The position numbers and the translations under genes are program-made. The notes beneath the pieces were generated by a model. The model had not been told where the DNA came from. It saw only the letters and a list, made by a program, of their open reading frames with translations, and searched no databases. DNA of 64,000 bases from Herbaspirillum frisingense GSF30 (GTDB lineage: Bacteria; Pseudomonadota; Gammaproteobacteria; Burkholderiales; Burkholderiaceae_D). Where the stretch lies: assembly GCF_000300975.2 (NCBI RefSeq), contig NZ_AEEC02000017.1, positions 1 through 64,000 on the forward strand. Reading direction: 5' to 3'. Shown piece by piece: positions 18,481 to 27,332 of this stretch (the first letter of the stretch is position 1; each line of letters opens with the position of its first letter).

Positions 18481-18537
18481 ATACATCGGGGCAGACCGGT
18501 ACTCCGGCACCTCCACTCCACCACTGAAAGGCCCAGC

Positions 18538-19731
18538 ATGCTGACCGAAGCCCAACTCGCCATCGTCAAGTCGACCGTCCCCCTGCTCGAATCGGGCGGC
18601 GAGGCCCTGACCACGCACTTCTACCAGATGCTCATGCGTGACTATCCGCAAGTGCGTCCCTTGTTCAATCGTACCCACCAGGCCAGCGGCGACCAGCCGC
18701 GGGCGCTGGCCAACGGCGTGCTGATGTATGCCCGCCACATCGACCGCCTGGAAGAACTGGGCCCCCTGGCGGCACAGATCATCAACAAGCACGTCGCCGT
18801 GCAGGTCATGCCCGAGCACTACCCGATGGTGGGCGATTGCCTGCTGCGCGCCATCCGCGAAGTGCTGGGTGCGGACATCGCCACCGATGCCGTCATCGAC
18901 GCCTGGGGCGCGGCCTATGGGCAGTTGGCCGATATCCTCATCGGCGCCGAGCGCCAGCAGTACGACAGCAAGGCCGAAGCGCCCGGTGGCTGGCGCGGTG
19001 GCCGCCATTTCGTGGTCAGCCGCAAGGTGGCCGAGAGCGAGGAAATCACGTCCTTCTACTTCGTGCCGCAGGATGGCGGCAGCCTGCTGGACTTCGAACC
19101 GGGCCAGTACATCGGCCTGCGCATGATGGTCGACGGGGAGGAGCAGCGTCGCCAATATTCGCTGTCGGCGCCGCTGCGTCAGAACGGTCAGCCGGCGCAG
19201 TACCGCATCAGCGTCAAGCGCGAAGCCAATGGCAAGGTCTCGCGCCATCTGCATGACCAGATCCATGTGGGGTCGGTGGTGGAACTGTTCCCGCCCTCCG
19301 GCGAGTTCACCTTGACCGCCAGCGCCAGGCCGCTGGTGCTCATCAGCGGCGGCGTCGGCATCACGCCGATGATGAGCATGCTGGTCGCGGCCCTGCCCAG
19401 CGGCCGCCCGGTGCACTTCATCCATGCCGCCCGTCATGCGGGTGTGCACGCCTTCCGTGGCGCGCTGGAAGAACTGGCCGCCCGCCATCCCCAGCTGCAA
19501 GTGCGCTTCTGCTACGAGAACCAGCGTGCCGGCGATGTGGCGCCGCATGCGCACGGATTCATCGATGCCGCGCTGTTGCAGCAGTGGCTGCCGGCCGATC
19601 GTGATGTGGACGCCTACTTCGTCGGCCCCAAGCCCTTCATGAAGGCCATCAGGCAGGCGCTGGAGGAACTGGGCGTACCGGCGGCGCAGGCGCGTTACGA
19701 ATTCTTCGGACCCGCAGCCGCCCTGCAGTAA
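18538..19731 (+). CDS. hmp: Flavohemoprotein (nitric oxide dioxygenase)
   Basis: Oxidises NO to nitrate using O2 and NAD(P)H in the cytosol. 397 residues: globin domain with Tyr29 (B10), Gln53 (E7) and the proximal His85 in INKHVAVQVMPEHYP; FAD domain with RQYSLSAP; NAD domain with GGVGITPMMSML and the C-terminal FFGP. The ATG at 18538 follows a GAAAGG. A longer in-frame reading from 18403 crosses the sigma-54 promoter and is rejected. Likely NorR/sigma-54 driven and cotranscribed with the hemerythrin gene 69 nt downstream. Confidence 0.96.
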   Translation: MLTEAQLAIVKSTVPLLESGGEALTTHFYQMLMRDYPQVRPLFNRTHQASGDQPRALANGVLMYARHIDRLEELGPLAAQIINKHVAVQVMPEHYPMVGDCLLRAIREVLGADIATDAVIDAWGAAYGQLADILIGAERQQYDSKAEAPGGWRGGRHFVVSRKVAESEEITSFYFVPQDGGSLLDFEPGQYIGLRMMVDGEEQRRQYSLSAPLRQNGQPAQYRISVKREANGKVSRHLHDQIHVGSVVELFPPSGEFTLTASARPLVLISGGVGITPMMSMLVAALPSGRPVHFIHAARHAGVHAFRGALEELAARHPQLQVRFCYENQRAGDVAPHAHGFIDAALLQQWLPADRDVDAYFVGPKPFMKAIRQALEELGVPAAQARYEFFGPAAALQ

Positions 19732-19800
19732 TGCCCCTGCCCCCGCAGCCGGCCGACCTGGCCGGGTGCGGGTTCTTCCATCACCCATGAGCGAAACGAT

Positions 19801-20208
19801 ATGAACCTGGACAAATACCGCCGTGAACACGCCGACATCATCGGCCACGTACAACAACTCAAGGCCCTGTGCTCGCAGGGCATCGCCGAAGAGGCCGCCT
19901 CCATCGCCCGCGAAGTGATCGCGATGAGCTCGGTCATCAAGCTGCACCTGTCGGTGGAAGACCGCTACCTCTACCCTGCCATGCAGCAGGCGTCGCCCGC
20001 ACTGGCCGCCAAGGCCAGGCATTATCAGGAGGAGATGCAGGACATCTCGGCGCAATACGCCCAGTTTTCGCGCCAATGGAATGACGCCCAGCGCATCGCG
20101 GAACAACCCGAACTGTTCCGTGCCGATGCCAATCGGGTGTTGAAGCTGCTGTTCGACCGCATTGGCCGTGAGAACCGGGATTTCTATCCCATGGTGGAAG
20201 CGGCGTAG
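19801..20208 (+). CDS. Hemerythrin/HHE-domain protein
   Basis: 135 residues forming one HHE four-helix domain. Candidate iron ligands are His10, His16, His49 with Glu53 (HLSVE) and His74 with Glu78; the last helix reads RIGREN, with Arg120 where many hemerythrins have His. Placed 69 nt after hmp on the same strand, so probably part of the NO response, where related di-iron proteins bind NO or O2 or repair iron centres. That role is inference from context; it is not the longer YtfE/RIC type, as the N-terminal ScdA_N domain is missing. Confidence 0.85.
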   Translation: MNLDKYRREHADIIGHVQQLKALCSQGIAEEAASIAREVIAMSSVIKLHLSVEDRYLYPAMQQASPALAAKARHYQEEMQDISAQYAQFSRQWNDAQRIAEQPELFRADANRVLKLLFDRIGRENRDFYPMVEAA

Positions 20209-20215
20209 CTTGTAG

Positions 20216-20244
20216 TGGGCGGCGCTGGCAGCCGGCGTCGCCCA
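20216..20244 (+). terminator. GC-rich hairpin after the hemerythrin gene
   Basis: TGGGCG...CGCCCA with further inner pairing, starting 8 nt after the stop. No T-run, so a weak or factor-assisted terminator. Confidence 0.4.
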
Positions 20245-20308
20245 TTGCTCATCCTCGCTGCCATGCAGCAAAAAATCACCACTCTCGCGCCCAAATCCTA
20301 GCGCCATC

Positions 20309-20335
20309 GCCCTGATCACGTCTGATTATCAGGGC
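20309..20335. promoter_or_regulatory. Inverted repeat, possible operator
   Basis: GCCCTGAT-N11-ATCAGGGC is a perfect 8-bp inverted repeat about 75-100 bp upstream of the gene at 20410. Regulator unknown. Confidence 0.4.
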
Positions 20336-20409
20336 AGGATTGATTTCCGACAATTTTTCGCGACGCAGCAAATGCTAAGCTGGAGGCCCCTCCTCCTCCG
20401 GAAGAATTT

Positions 20410-20766
20410 ATGTCCGAGAAACTCAGCGCCGAGCGCCACACTCCCGATGAGCTGACCCAGGAACTGGAAGCCCTGGACCTGGAGATCGTGCGCTTCGCCG
20501 TGATCTGCCAGGTGCGCCTGTTCGATCCGGGCGTGCTCAACCAGGTGATGGACAACAACGAGCAGATCTGCGGACAGTCCCACCCCACCGCCTTCCAGAG
20601 CCTGCGTGGCCTGCTCTACCTGCACTTTGACATGCACCGGCAGCTGGCCCAGACCTATGGCACGGCCGACGCCGAAGAGATCATCCATCGCGTGCGCGAG
20701 CACCTGCGTCCGCGCATCGGCGAGCAACTGGGTTCGCTGTTCAATACCCGCGGCGCTGCGGGTTGA
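20410..20766 (+). CDS. Hypothetical protein, 118 residues
   Basis: No family recognised. A GGAAG lies 6 nt before the ATG. Charged, predicted all-helical and soluble; contains two cysteines (CQVRLF and QICGQ) and a histidine-rich centre (YLHFDMHRQL). No signal or membrane segment. It follows the NO-defence genes on the same strand after 200 nt, with an inverted repeat upstream, and is convergent with the dehydrogenase gene 12 nt away. A link to NO stress is possible but unproven. Confidence 0.65.
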   Translation: MSEKLSAERHTPDELTQELEALDLEIVRFAVICQVRLFDPGVLNQVMDNNEQICGQSHPTAFQSLRGLLYLHFDMHRQLAQTYGTADAEEIIHRVREHLRPRIGEQLGSLFNTRGAAG

Positions 20767-20778
20767 AAGCAGCGCCGG

Positions 20779-21777
20779 TCAGGCCACCAGGCGTTCCCCG
20801 AGGCTGGCGCCGGCGGCGAAATCACTGAGGTTGTCGATGGTGGTCTGCATGATCTGACCGATGGCTTCCTCCGTGAAGAAGGCCTGGTGACCGGTCACGA
20901 TCACGTTGGGAAAGGACACCAGGCGCTGGATCACGTCGTCAGTGATGATGGTGGAGGACAGGTCCTGGAAGAACAGGCTGGCCTCCTGCTCATAGACATC
21001 GATGGCCAGGCCGCGCAGTTGGCCGCTCTTGAGGGCGGCGATGGCGGCCTCGGTATCCACCAGCGCGCCGCGGCTGGTATTGACCAGGATGCAGCCGGGC
21101 TTGGTGACCGCCAGGGTCTGCGCATTGACCAGATAGCGCGTGGCCTCGGTGAGCGGACAATGCAGCGAGATCACGTCACTGGCCGCGAACAAGGCCTCGC
21201 GCTCCACGTAACGGCCGCCCAGTGCTTCGAAATCCGGATTGCGATGCACGTCGCTGCCCAGCACGGTGCAGCCGAAACCGGCCATGATGCGGGCAAACAG
21301 CGCACCGATCTTGCCGGTGCCGATCACGCCCACGGTCTTGCCGTGCAGGTCGAAACCCATCAAGCCATCCAGTTCGAAATTGCCTTCGCGCGTGCGCATG
21401 CTGGCGCGGGCGATCTTGCGATTGACCGCCAGCAGCAGACCCACCGCGAACTCGGCCACTGAATAAGGTGAATAATCCGCCACCCGCGCCACCGTGATGC
21501 CCAGCCTGCGCGCGGCCTGGGTATCGATATGGTTGAAGCCGGTGGAGCGGGTGGTGACAAAGCGTATGCCCTGGGCCGCCAGACGCTCCAGCACGGGTGC
21601 ACCGAGATCGTCGTTGACGAAGGCCGCCACCGCCTCGCAGCCGCTGCACAGTTGGGCGGTATCGCTGTCGAGCCGATCCTGCAGGAACACCAGCTCGTGG
21701 CCCGCGCCAGACTGGGCATTGGCACGCAGGAGCAGGGTCTGGTCGTAGCGGCGGGCGCTGTAGACGGCGGTTTTCAT
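20779..21777 (-). CDS. ldhA: D-2-hydroxyacid dehydrogenase, probably D-lactate dehydrogenase
   Basis: NAD-dependent reduction of pyruvate to D-lactate is the most likely reaction. 332 residues, close to the fermentative LdhA length. GVIGTGKIGALFARI is the NAD-binding turn; Arg in NTSRGALVD, Glu in YEQEA and His in VTGHQAFFT are the catalytic residues of the family. The start at 21777 has AAAGG 5 nt upstream and matches the MKTAVYSARRYD beginning typical of LdhA; 25 extra residues upstream are unconserved. Single gene; substrate assignment is by resemblance only. Confidence 0.85.
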   Translation of the reverse strand: MKTAVYSARRYDQTLLLRANAQSGAGHELVFLQDRLDSDTAQLCSGCEAVAAFVNDDLGAPVLERLAAQGIRFVTTRSTGFNHIDTQAARRLGITVARVADYSPYSVAEFAVGLLLAVNRKIARASMRTREGNFELDGLMGFDLHGKTVGVIGTGKIGALFARIMAGFGCTVLGSDVHRNPDFEALGGRYVEREALFAASDVISLHCPLTEATRYLVNAQTLAVTKPGCILVNTSRGALVDTEAAIAALKSGQLRGLAIDVYEQEASLFFQDLSSTIITDDVIQRLVSFPNVIVTGHQAFFTEEAIGQIMQTTIDNLSDFAAGASLGERLVA

Positions 21778-22154
21778 GGAGACCTTTCGAGACGGGTGGA
21801 GATCGGAAACGGCGGGTGGGCTGTATGGCTGCGGGGCCGCAGATCCGCACAAACGTGATGCGGCATTGCACCATATTTACGGCCAGCTTGCCTTGACGCA
21901 GTGCAGGACAACGCCGGAAAGCCCCTTTTTTGGCCGGATTGGCTTCCCAAGCTTTCATCCAGCTATCGAAAAAACCGATATTTGCTTCCATCCCGGGTCA
22001 GCGTGGTCCATGGTCGGGAATTCGGGCATAGAATCGGCGGCGCAATAGCTGTCCCCACAAAAAAGATCCTGACACAACCTGCCGCATGGCGGGACGAGAC
22101 AGGCGCAAGACCGGAAGCAACACGGTCCGCCCAACAGATAACGAGGCACATATC
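21778..22154. other. 377-nt divergent intergenic region (ldhA / MHS transporter)
   Basis: Should hold the promoters of both neighbours. No gene and no FNR-type box was seen. Confidence 0.5.
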
Positions 22155-23441
22155 ATGACGACATCCACTTCTTCGCCGTCGAAGTTTTCCACGGTGCTGC
22201 GGGTTACCAGCGGCAACTTCATGGAAATGTTCGATTTCTTCCTGTTCGGTTTCTACGCGACGCACATCTCCAAGGCCTTCTTCCCGGGCGACAACGAGTT
22301 CGCGTCCCTGATGCTGACCTTCATGACCTTTGGCGCCGGCTTCCTGATGCGTCCGCTGGGTGCCATCATCCTGGGCGCCTACGTGGACCGCGTCGGTCGC
22401 CGCCAGGGCCTGATCGTGACCCTAGCCCTGATGGCGCTGGGCACCATGCTGATCGCCTTTGTCCCCTCCTACGCCACCATCGGCGCGCTGGCGCCCGTGC
22501 TGGTGCTGATCGGCCGCCTGCTGCAAGGCTTCTCGGCCGGCGTGGAGCTGGGCGGTGTGTCGGTCTACCTGGCCGAAATGGCCACGCCCGGCCGCAAGGG
22601 CTTTTACGTGAGCTGGCAGTCCGGCAGCCAGCAGGTGGCCATCATCGTGGCGGCCGCCATCGGCTACGCACTCTCGACCACCCTCACCCCGGCCCAGGTC
22701 GGTGACTGGGGCTGGCGTATTCCCTTCTTCATCGGCTGCCTGATCGTGCCGGTGCTGTTCGTGATCCGCCGCTCGCTGCAGGAAACCGAAGAATTCATGC
22801 GCCGCAAGCATCGTCCGAGCACCGGCCAGATCTTCCGCTCCATGATCGAGAACTGGAAGCTGGTCATCGCCGGCATGATGCTGGTGTCGATGACGACCGT
22901 GTCGTTCTACCTGATCACGGTCTACACCCCGACCTTCGGCAAGAACGTCCTGAAACTGTCCACCGAAGCCAGCCTGATCGTCACTTTGTGCGTGGGCGTG
23001 TCCAACTTCATCTGGCTGCCCATCATGGGCGCGCTGTCGGACCGCATCGGCCGTCGCCCCATCCTGGTGGCCTTCACGGTACTGACCATCCTGACCGCCT
23101 ACCCGGCCGTGAACTGGCTGGTGCATGACGCCACCTTCGGCAAGATGCTGATCGTGGAACTGTGGCTGTCCTTCCTCTACGCCAGCTACAACGGCGCGAT
23201 GGTGGTGGCACTGACCGAAGTGATGCCGGCCGATGTGCGTACCGCAGGTTTCTCGCTGGCCTACAGCCTGGCCACGGCAGTGTTCGGCGGCTTCACCCCG
23301 GCCATCGCCACCGGCCTGATCCAGGCCACCGGCGACAAGGCGGCGCCTGGCATCTGGATGAGCGCAGCCGCGGTGTGTGGTCTGATCGCCACCCTGATCC
23401 TCTACCGCAACAAGACGGCACAGCAGGTGGCTGCAGCCTGA
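22155..23441 (+). CDS. MFS transporter of the metabolite:H+ symporter type (citrate/tricarballylate-like)
   Basis: 428 residues, about twelve membrane segments, with the MHS-type [13 protein letters not shown] loop between segments 2 and 3, a repeated DRIGRRP loop between segments 8 and 9, and [14 protein letters not shown] in segment 4. Closest in character to citrate/proton (CitA/CitH) or tricarballylate (TcuC) symporters of the inner membrane. Start at 22155 chosen for N-terminus fit ([35 protein letters not shown] family-like); 23 upstream in-frame residues lack support. Ends in a clear terminator. Substrate is not determined. Confidence 0.85.
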   Translation: MTTSTSSPSKFSTVLRVTSGNFMEMFDFFLFGFYATHISKAFFPGDNEFASLMLTFMTFGAGFLMRPLGAIILGAYVDRVGRRQGLIVTLALMALGTMLIAFVPSYATIGALAPVLVLIGRLLQGFSAGVELGGVSVYLAEMATPGRKGFYVSWQSGSQQVAIIVAAAIGYALSTTLTPAQVGDWGWRIPFFIGCLIVPVLFVIRRSLQETEEFMRRKHRPSTGQIFRSMIENWKLVIAGMMLVSMTTVSFYLITVYTPTFGKNVLKLSTEASLIVTLCVGVSNFIWLPIMGALSDRIGRRPILVAFTVLTILTAYPAVNWLVHDATFGKMLIVELWLSFLYASYNGAMVVALTEVMPADVRTAGFSLAYSLATAVFGGFTPAIATGLIQATGDKAAPGIWMSAAAVCGLIATLILYRNKTAQQVAAA

Positions 23442-23472
23442 CTAGCGTTTTTGCAATAGCTATTGGAATGAT

Positions 23473-23501
23473 GGGCCGCTGAAGGTAAGCGGCCCTTTTT
23501 T
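23473..23501 (+). terminator. Rho-independent terminator of the MHS transporter
   Basis: GGGCCGCT and AGCGGCCC pair around a 7-nt loop and are followed by six T residues (23496-23501). Confidence 0.92.
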
Positions 23502-23514
23502 ATGCGCGCAACGC

Positions 23515-23916
23515 TCAGGCCGTGCGAATCTCTTCCAGCAAGTCCGGATGGCGGTCCAGCAGCCGGAACAGCTTGACGAGTGACAGCGGCGGCTTGGTCT
23601 TGCCGTTTTCGTAGCGGGAAAAGGCATTGACACCGCCCCCGAAGAGTTCAGCAGCCTGGCGCTGGTCGAGGTCGAGCTTGCGGCGGACGCGGGCGATGTA
23701 GTCCGGATCAACGTAGGCCGCATTGATGTGGCGCTGGAACTGCCCGATCAGGGCGCTGTAGCGATCCCCCTGCTCGCGATTGAGCAGTATCTCGCCACAG
23801 GCCGGACAGAAATTCCCCGTCACCGCTTCAATGACCGTGCTTTCACCCTTGTAGACATAGGTCAGGTTGCGGGTATCGCGCACCAGTTCAGCGCCACCAC
23901 AGGAGGGACATTTCAT
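23515..23916 (-). CDS. mqsA: MqsA antitoxin
   Basis: 133 residues. The N-terminal zinc domain has Cys3, Cys6, Cys37 and Cys40, the same numbering as in E. coli MqsA; this half binds the toxin. The C-terminal half is a HTH of the XRE type with AFSRYENGKTKPP, which in the family reads the operator. Start at 23916 is one base after the mqsR stop, with AAGGAG upstream inside mqsR; an in-frame extension of 12 residues to 23952 would lie in the toxin gene. The toxin-first order is the classic mqsRA arrangement. Confidence 0.93.
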   Translation of the reverse strand: MKCPSCGGAELVRDTRNLTYVYKGESTVIEAVTGNFCPACGEILLNREQGDRYSALIGQFQRHINAAYVDPDYIARVRRKLDLDQRQAAELFGGGVNAFSRYENGKTKPPLSLVKLFRLLDRHPDLLEEIRTA

Positions 23917-23917
23917 T

Positions 23918-24220
23918 TCATAGCTCCTTGAAGGAAACGACAAGCACCTCATCGACCACCGTCAACTTGACGTAGGCCCATACGCCCGCAGCGAGCCGGG
24001 CGTGATAGACGTCCTGCCAGATACGATGGTCCATGTGCGTTGTCATACTTTTATGGAAGTCGTCAGGCGTCAGCCGCAGGACTACGTTGCAGATGCCATC
24101 AAGGTTCTCGATCCCGATGGCACGGGCGCCCTGGAAGGCAGCGGCCGTGGCCTGGACCTGCCCGGCCTGGACCAGGGCATGGACCACGGCAAGCTTGCAG
24201 TGTGCAGTGCGCTTTTCCAT
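23918..24220 (-). CDS. mqsR: MqsR toxin (RelE-like mRNA interferase)
   Basis: 100 residues (E. coli MqsR has 98), beginning MEKRTAHCKLAVVHALV and containing LTPDDFHKSMTTHMDHRIWQDVYH, matching the MqsR family. The E. coli enzyme cleaves mRNA at GC-containing sites when free of MqsA. Lies directly upstream of mqsA; two palindromes of the MqsA-operator type precede it. No sign of truncation or frameshift. Confidence 0.92.
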   Translation of the reverse strand: MEKRTAHCKLAVVHALVQAGQVQATAAAFQGARAIGIENLDGICNVVLRLTPDDFHKSMTTHMDHRIWQDVYHARLAAGVWAYVKLTVVDEVLVVSFKEL

Positions 24221-24229
24221 GCGGATTCT

Positions 24230-24259
24230 AACCCAATAGGTGATTAAACCAAAAAGGTT
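24230..24259. promoter_or_regulatory. Two MqsA-type operator palindromes
   Basis: AACC-N5-GGTT at 24247-24259 and AACC-N5-GGTG at 24230-24242, centres 17 bp apart, 10-40 bp upstream of the mqsR start. The AACC-N5-GGTT form matches what is known for E. coli mqsRA, which also carries two palindromes. Confidence 0.75.
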
Positions 24260-24319
24260 AATCGATCATCACTGCCCGACAAACCGCGGCCCCTTGAATC
24301 GAAGCAAATACAAAAATTT

Positions 24320-24345
24320 CTTCAAGTCTTATATAAGAGTTGAAG
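24320..24345. promoter_or_regulatory. 26-bp near-perfect palindrome upstream of icd
   Basis: The two 13-bp halves are complementary except at one position; the centre is CTTATATAAG and the ends CTTCAA/TTGAAG. It lies about 215 bp before the icd start, in the 337-nt space shared with mqsR. Likely a regulator-binding site; the regulator is unknown. Confidence 0.5.
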
Positions 24346-24557
24346 CATTTCCGCCCGCTTAGGAGTAAACTACCGCTGTTTTTTGCCGCGGCCCTCTGGC
24401 AGCAGTACGCCGGGAACGCCGCCCCGGGAGACGAATTTCCGCGCAGCAAGCCGACAAGGAGATGGCACCAGTCCAGGCCGACAGAGCAAGGACGGTCCAT
24501 CCGGCGCTGCGAGGATCGCACCAAAGCACATCAACACACCAACGCAAGGACATCATC

Positions 24558-26786
24558 GTGACTACTGGCAACCCGACCATCATCTATACGCTGACCGACG
24601 AGGCACCCTATCTGGCGACCCATTCGCTCTTGCCCATCGTCAAGAAGTTCACCGCTCCGGCTGGCATCGACGTCGTCGAAAGCGATATTTCGGTGGCTGC
24701 TCGTATCTTGGCTGAATTCCCGGAGTACCTCACCGATGAGCAGAAAGTCCCCGACAACCTGGCCGCACTGGGCGCACTGACCCAGAGCCCGGACGCCAAC
24801 ATCATCAAGCTGCCCAACATCAGCGCCTCCATCCTGCAGCTGCAAGCGGCCATCCGCGAACTGCAGGCACGCGGCTACAAGCTGCCCGACTATCCGGAAA
24901 ACCCGTCCACCGACGAAGAGAAGGCCCTGCAAAAGCGCTACGCCAAGGTCACCGGCAGCGCCGTGAACCCGGTCCTGCGCGAAGGCAACTCCGATCGCCG
25001 CGCACCCAACGCCGTCAAGAACTACGCCCGCAAGCACCCGCACTCGATGGCCAAGTGGTCCATGGCCTCGCGCACCCACGTGGCGCACATGCACGGCGGC
25101 GACTTCTACGCCGGTGAAAAGAGCCTGACCCTGGACAAGGCCGTCGACGTCAAGATGGACCTGGTCACCAAGTCCGGTGAAACCATCGTCCTGAAGTCCA
25201 AGGTCTCGCTGCAGGCCGGTGAAATCATCGACAGCATGTTCATGAGCAAGAAGGCCCTGTGCGCCTACTACGAAGAACAGATGCAGGATGCCTTCGATAC
25301 CGACCTGCTGCTGTCGGTGCACGTCAAGGCCACCATGATGAAGGTTTCGCACCCCATCGTCTTCGGCCACGCCGTGCGTACCTACTACAAGGACACTTTC
25401 GCCAAGCACGCCGCCCTGTTCGCCGAGATCGGCGTGAACCCGAACAACGGCATGTCGGGTGTCTATGAAAAGATCAACACCCTGCCCGAAGCCAAAAAGG
25501 CTGAAGTGCTGGCCGACCTGAAGGCCGACGAAGCCAAGCGTCCGCGCCTGGCCATGGTGGACTCCGCCAAGGGCATCACCAACCTGCACGCCCCCAACGA
25601 CGTGATCGTCGATGCCTCCATGCCGGCCATGATCCGCGCGGGTGGCAAGATGTGGAACGCCGCCGGCAAGACCGAAGACACCAAGGCCCTGCTGCCGGAA
25701 TCGACCTTCGCCCGCATCTATCAGGAAATCATCAACTTCTGCAAGACCAACGGCGCCTTCGACCCGACCACCATGGGTACCGTGCCCAACGTCGGCCTGA
25801 TGGCCCAGAAGGCCGAGGAATACGGTTCGCACGACAAGACCTTCGAAATCGCGCAAGCCGGCGTGGCCCGCATCGTCACCCTGGACGGCCAGGTCCTGCT
25901 GGAGCAGAACGTGGAAGAAGGCGACATCTGGCGCATGTGCCAGGTCAAGGACGCAGCGGTGCGCGACTGGGTCAAGCTGGCCGTGACCCGCGCCCGCCTG
26001 TCCGGCATGCCGGCCGTGTTCTGGCTGGACCCGTACCGCCCGCACGAAGCCGAACTGATCAAGAAGGTCAACACCTACCTGAAGGATCACGACCTGACCG
26101 GTGCCAACATCCAGATCATGTCGCAAGTGCGCGCCATGCGTTACACCCTGGAACGCGTCATCCGTGGCCAGGACACCATCTCGGTGACCGGCAACATTCT
26201 GCGCGACTACCTGACCGACCTGTTCCCGATCATGGAACTGGGTACCTCGGCCAAGATGCTGTCGATCGTTCCGCTGATGGCCGGCGGCGGCATGTTCGAA
26301 ACCGGCGCTGGCGGCTCGGCGCCCAAGCACGTCCAACAGCTGGTCGGTGAAAACCACCTGCGCTGGGATTCGCTGGGTGAATTCCTGGCCCTGGCCGTGT
26401 CCATCGAGGACGTGGGCATCAAGACCGGCAACAACCGCGCCAAGGTGCTGGCCAAGACCCTGGACGCCGCCACCGGCAAGCTGCTGGACAACAACAAGTC
26501 GCCCTCGCCCAAGACCGGTGAACTGGACAACCGCGGCAGCCACTTCTACCTGGCCATGTACTGGGCCCAGGAACTGGCCGCGCAGAAGGACGACGCCGAT
26601 CTGGCCAAGCAGTTCGCACCGCTGGCCAAGGCACTGACCGACAACGAGCAGAAGATCGTGGAAGAGCTCAATGCGGTGCAGGGCAAGGAAGTGGACATCG
26701 GCGGCTACTACCTGCCGGACCGCGAAAAGACCTTCGCCGTGATGCGTCCGAGCGCCACGCTGAACAAGGCGCTGGAATCGCTGTAA
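24558..26786 (+). CDS. icd: NADP-dependent isocitrate dehydrogenase, monomeric type
   Basis: Oxidative decarboxylation of isocitrate to 2-oxoglutarate in the TCA cycle. 742 residues, the usual length of the monomeric (IDH-II) class and about twice that of the dimeric class. Family stretches include [36 protein letters not shown] and the C-terminal [18 protein letters not shown]. The GTG at 24558 is chosen: it has AAGGA about 8 nt upstream and yields the canonical [17 protein letters not shown]-terminus; the frame is open upstream to 24462 without support. Single gene ended by two hairpins. Confidence 0.95.
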   Translation: MTTGNPTIIYTLTDEAPYLATHSLLPIVKKFTAPAGIDVVESDISVAARILAEFPEYLTDEQKVPDNLAALGALTQSPDANIIKLPNISASILQLQAAIRELQARGYKLPDYPENPSTDEEKALQKRYAKVTGSAVNPVLREGNSDRRAPNAVKNYARKHPHSMAKWSMASRTHVAHMHGGDFYAGEKSLTLDKAVDVKMDLVTKSGETIVLKSKVSLQAGEIIDSMFMSKKALCAYYEEQMQDAFDTDLLLSVHVKATMMKVSHPIVFGHAVRTYYKDTFAKHAALFAEIGVNPNNGMSGVYEKINTLPEAKKAEVLADLKADEAKRPRLAMVDSAKGITNLHAPNDVIVDASMPAMIRAGGKMWNAAGKTEDTKALLPESTFARIYQEIINFCKTNGAFDPTTMGTVPNVGLMAQKAEEYGSHDKTFEIAQAGVARIVTLDGQVLLEQNVEEGDIWRMCQVKDAAVRDWVKLAVTRARLSGMPAVFWLDPYRPHEAELIKKVNTYLKDHDLTGANIQIMSQVRAMRYTLERVIRGQDTISVTGNILRDYLTDLFPIMELGTSAKMLSIVPLMAGGGMFETGAGGSAPKHVQQLVGENHLRWDSLGEFLALAVSIEDVGIKTGNNRAKVLAKTLDAATGKLLDNNKSPSPKTGELDNRGSHFYLAMYWAQELAAQKDDADLAKQFAPLAKALTDNEQKIVEELNAVQGKEVDIGGYYLPDREKTFAVMRPSATLNKALESL

Positions 26787-26797
26787 GGCGCCTTCAT

Positions 26798-26871
26798 CTG
26801 CGGGAGGGTAGCTGGAGCACCCTCCCGCAGTGAAAACGGAAAGGCCGCGAATGCAAGTTCGCGGCCTTTTT
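26798..26871 (+). terminator. Double terminator of icd
   Basis: A 12-bp stem at 26798-26830 is followed by a second stem AAGGCCGCGAA / TTCGCGGCCTT (26841-26867) running into a T-run to 26871. The second is a classical rho-independent terminator. Confidence 0.9.
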
Positions 26872-26930
26872 GCTTTTTGCGGGATGAGCCTGCATGGCAG
26901 GGCCATGCGGGGAAGCTGCTGGCGAACCCA

Positions 26931-27292
26931 CTACCGTTCGGACTGAGTAGCCGCACATCAGTGCGGCGTATCGAAGGCGCGCATGCCGGTGAGTCTTCGA
27001 TACGCGTCAGAGCCGCTACTCAGTCCGAACGGCCATCTTGAATAGCGGCAAACCAACCGACTACCGTTCGGACTGAGTAGCCGCACATCAGTGCGGCGTA
27101 TCGAAGGCGCGCATGCCGGTGAGTCTTCGATACGCGGCAGAGCCGCTACTCAGTCCGAACGGCCATCTTGAATAGCGGCAAACCAACCGACTACCGTTCG
27201 GACTGAGTAGCCGCACGTCAGTGCGGCGTATCGAAGGCGCGCATGCCGGTGAGTCTTCGATACGCGGCAAAGCCGCTACTCAGTCCGAACGG
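26931..27292. repeat. Three tandem 130-bp units containing nested palindromes
   Basis: Units start at 26931, 27061 and 27191; the third is cut after its palindrome. In unit 1 an 18-bp arm at 26934-26951 pairs with 27015-27032, and an inner 11-bp arm at 26966-26976 pairs with 26995-27005. A smaller CGCAC/GTGCG hairpin sits between. Units differ at only a few positions. The arm sequence CCGTTCGGACTGAGTAGC resembles REP-type intergenic repeats of proteobacteria. No coding potential. Confidence 0.9.
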
Positions 27293-27332
27293 TTCTCAGG
27301 GCATCCTCCCATGATCATGTGCCGGCCCGATT

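Noticed and set aside
18451-20319. A 622-codon minus-strand frame opposite hmp and the hemerythrin gene
   Set aside because: Covers two well-supported genes on the other strand and the sigma-54 promoter; no domain.
24531-26906. A 791-codon minus-strand frame opposite icd
   Set aside because: Shadow of icd; composition is His/Gln/Val/Gly-rich without any domain.
26931-27292. CRISPR array
   Set aside because: Repeat units are 130 bp, with no short repeat-spacer alternation and no cas genes.
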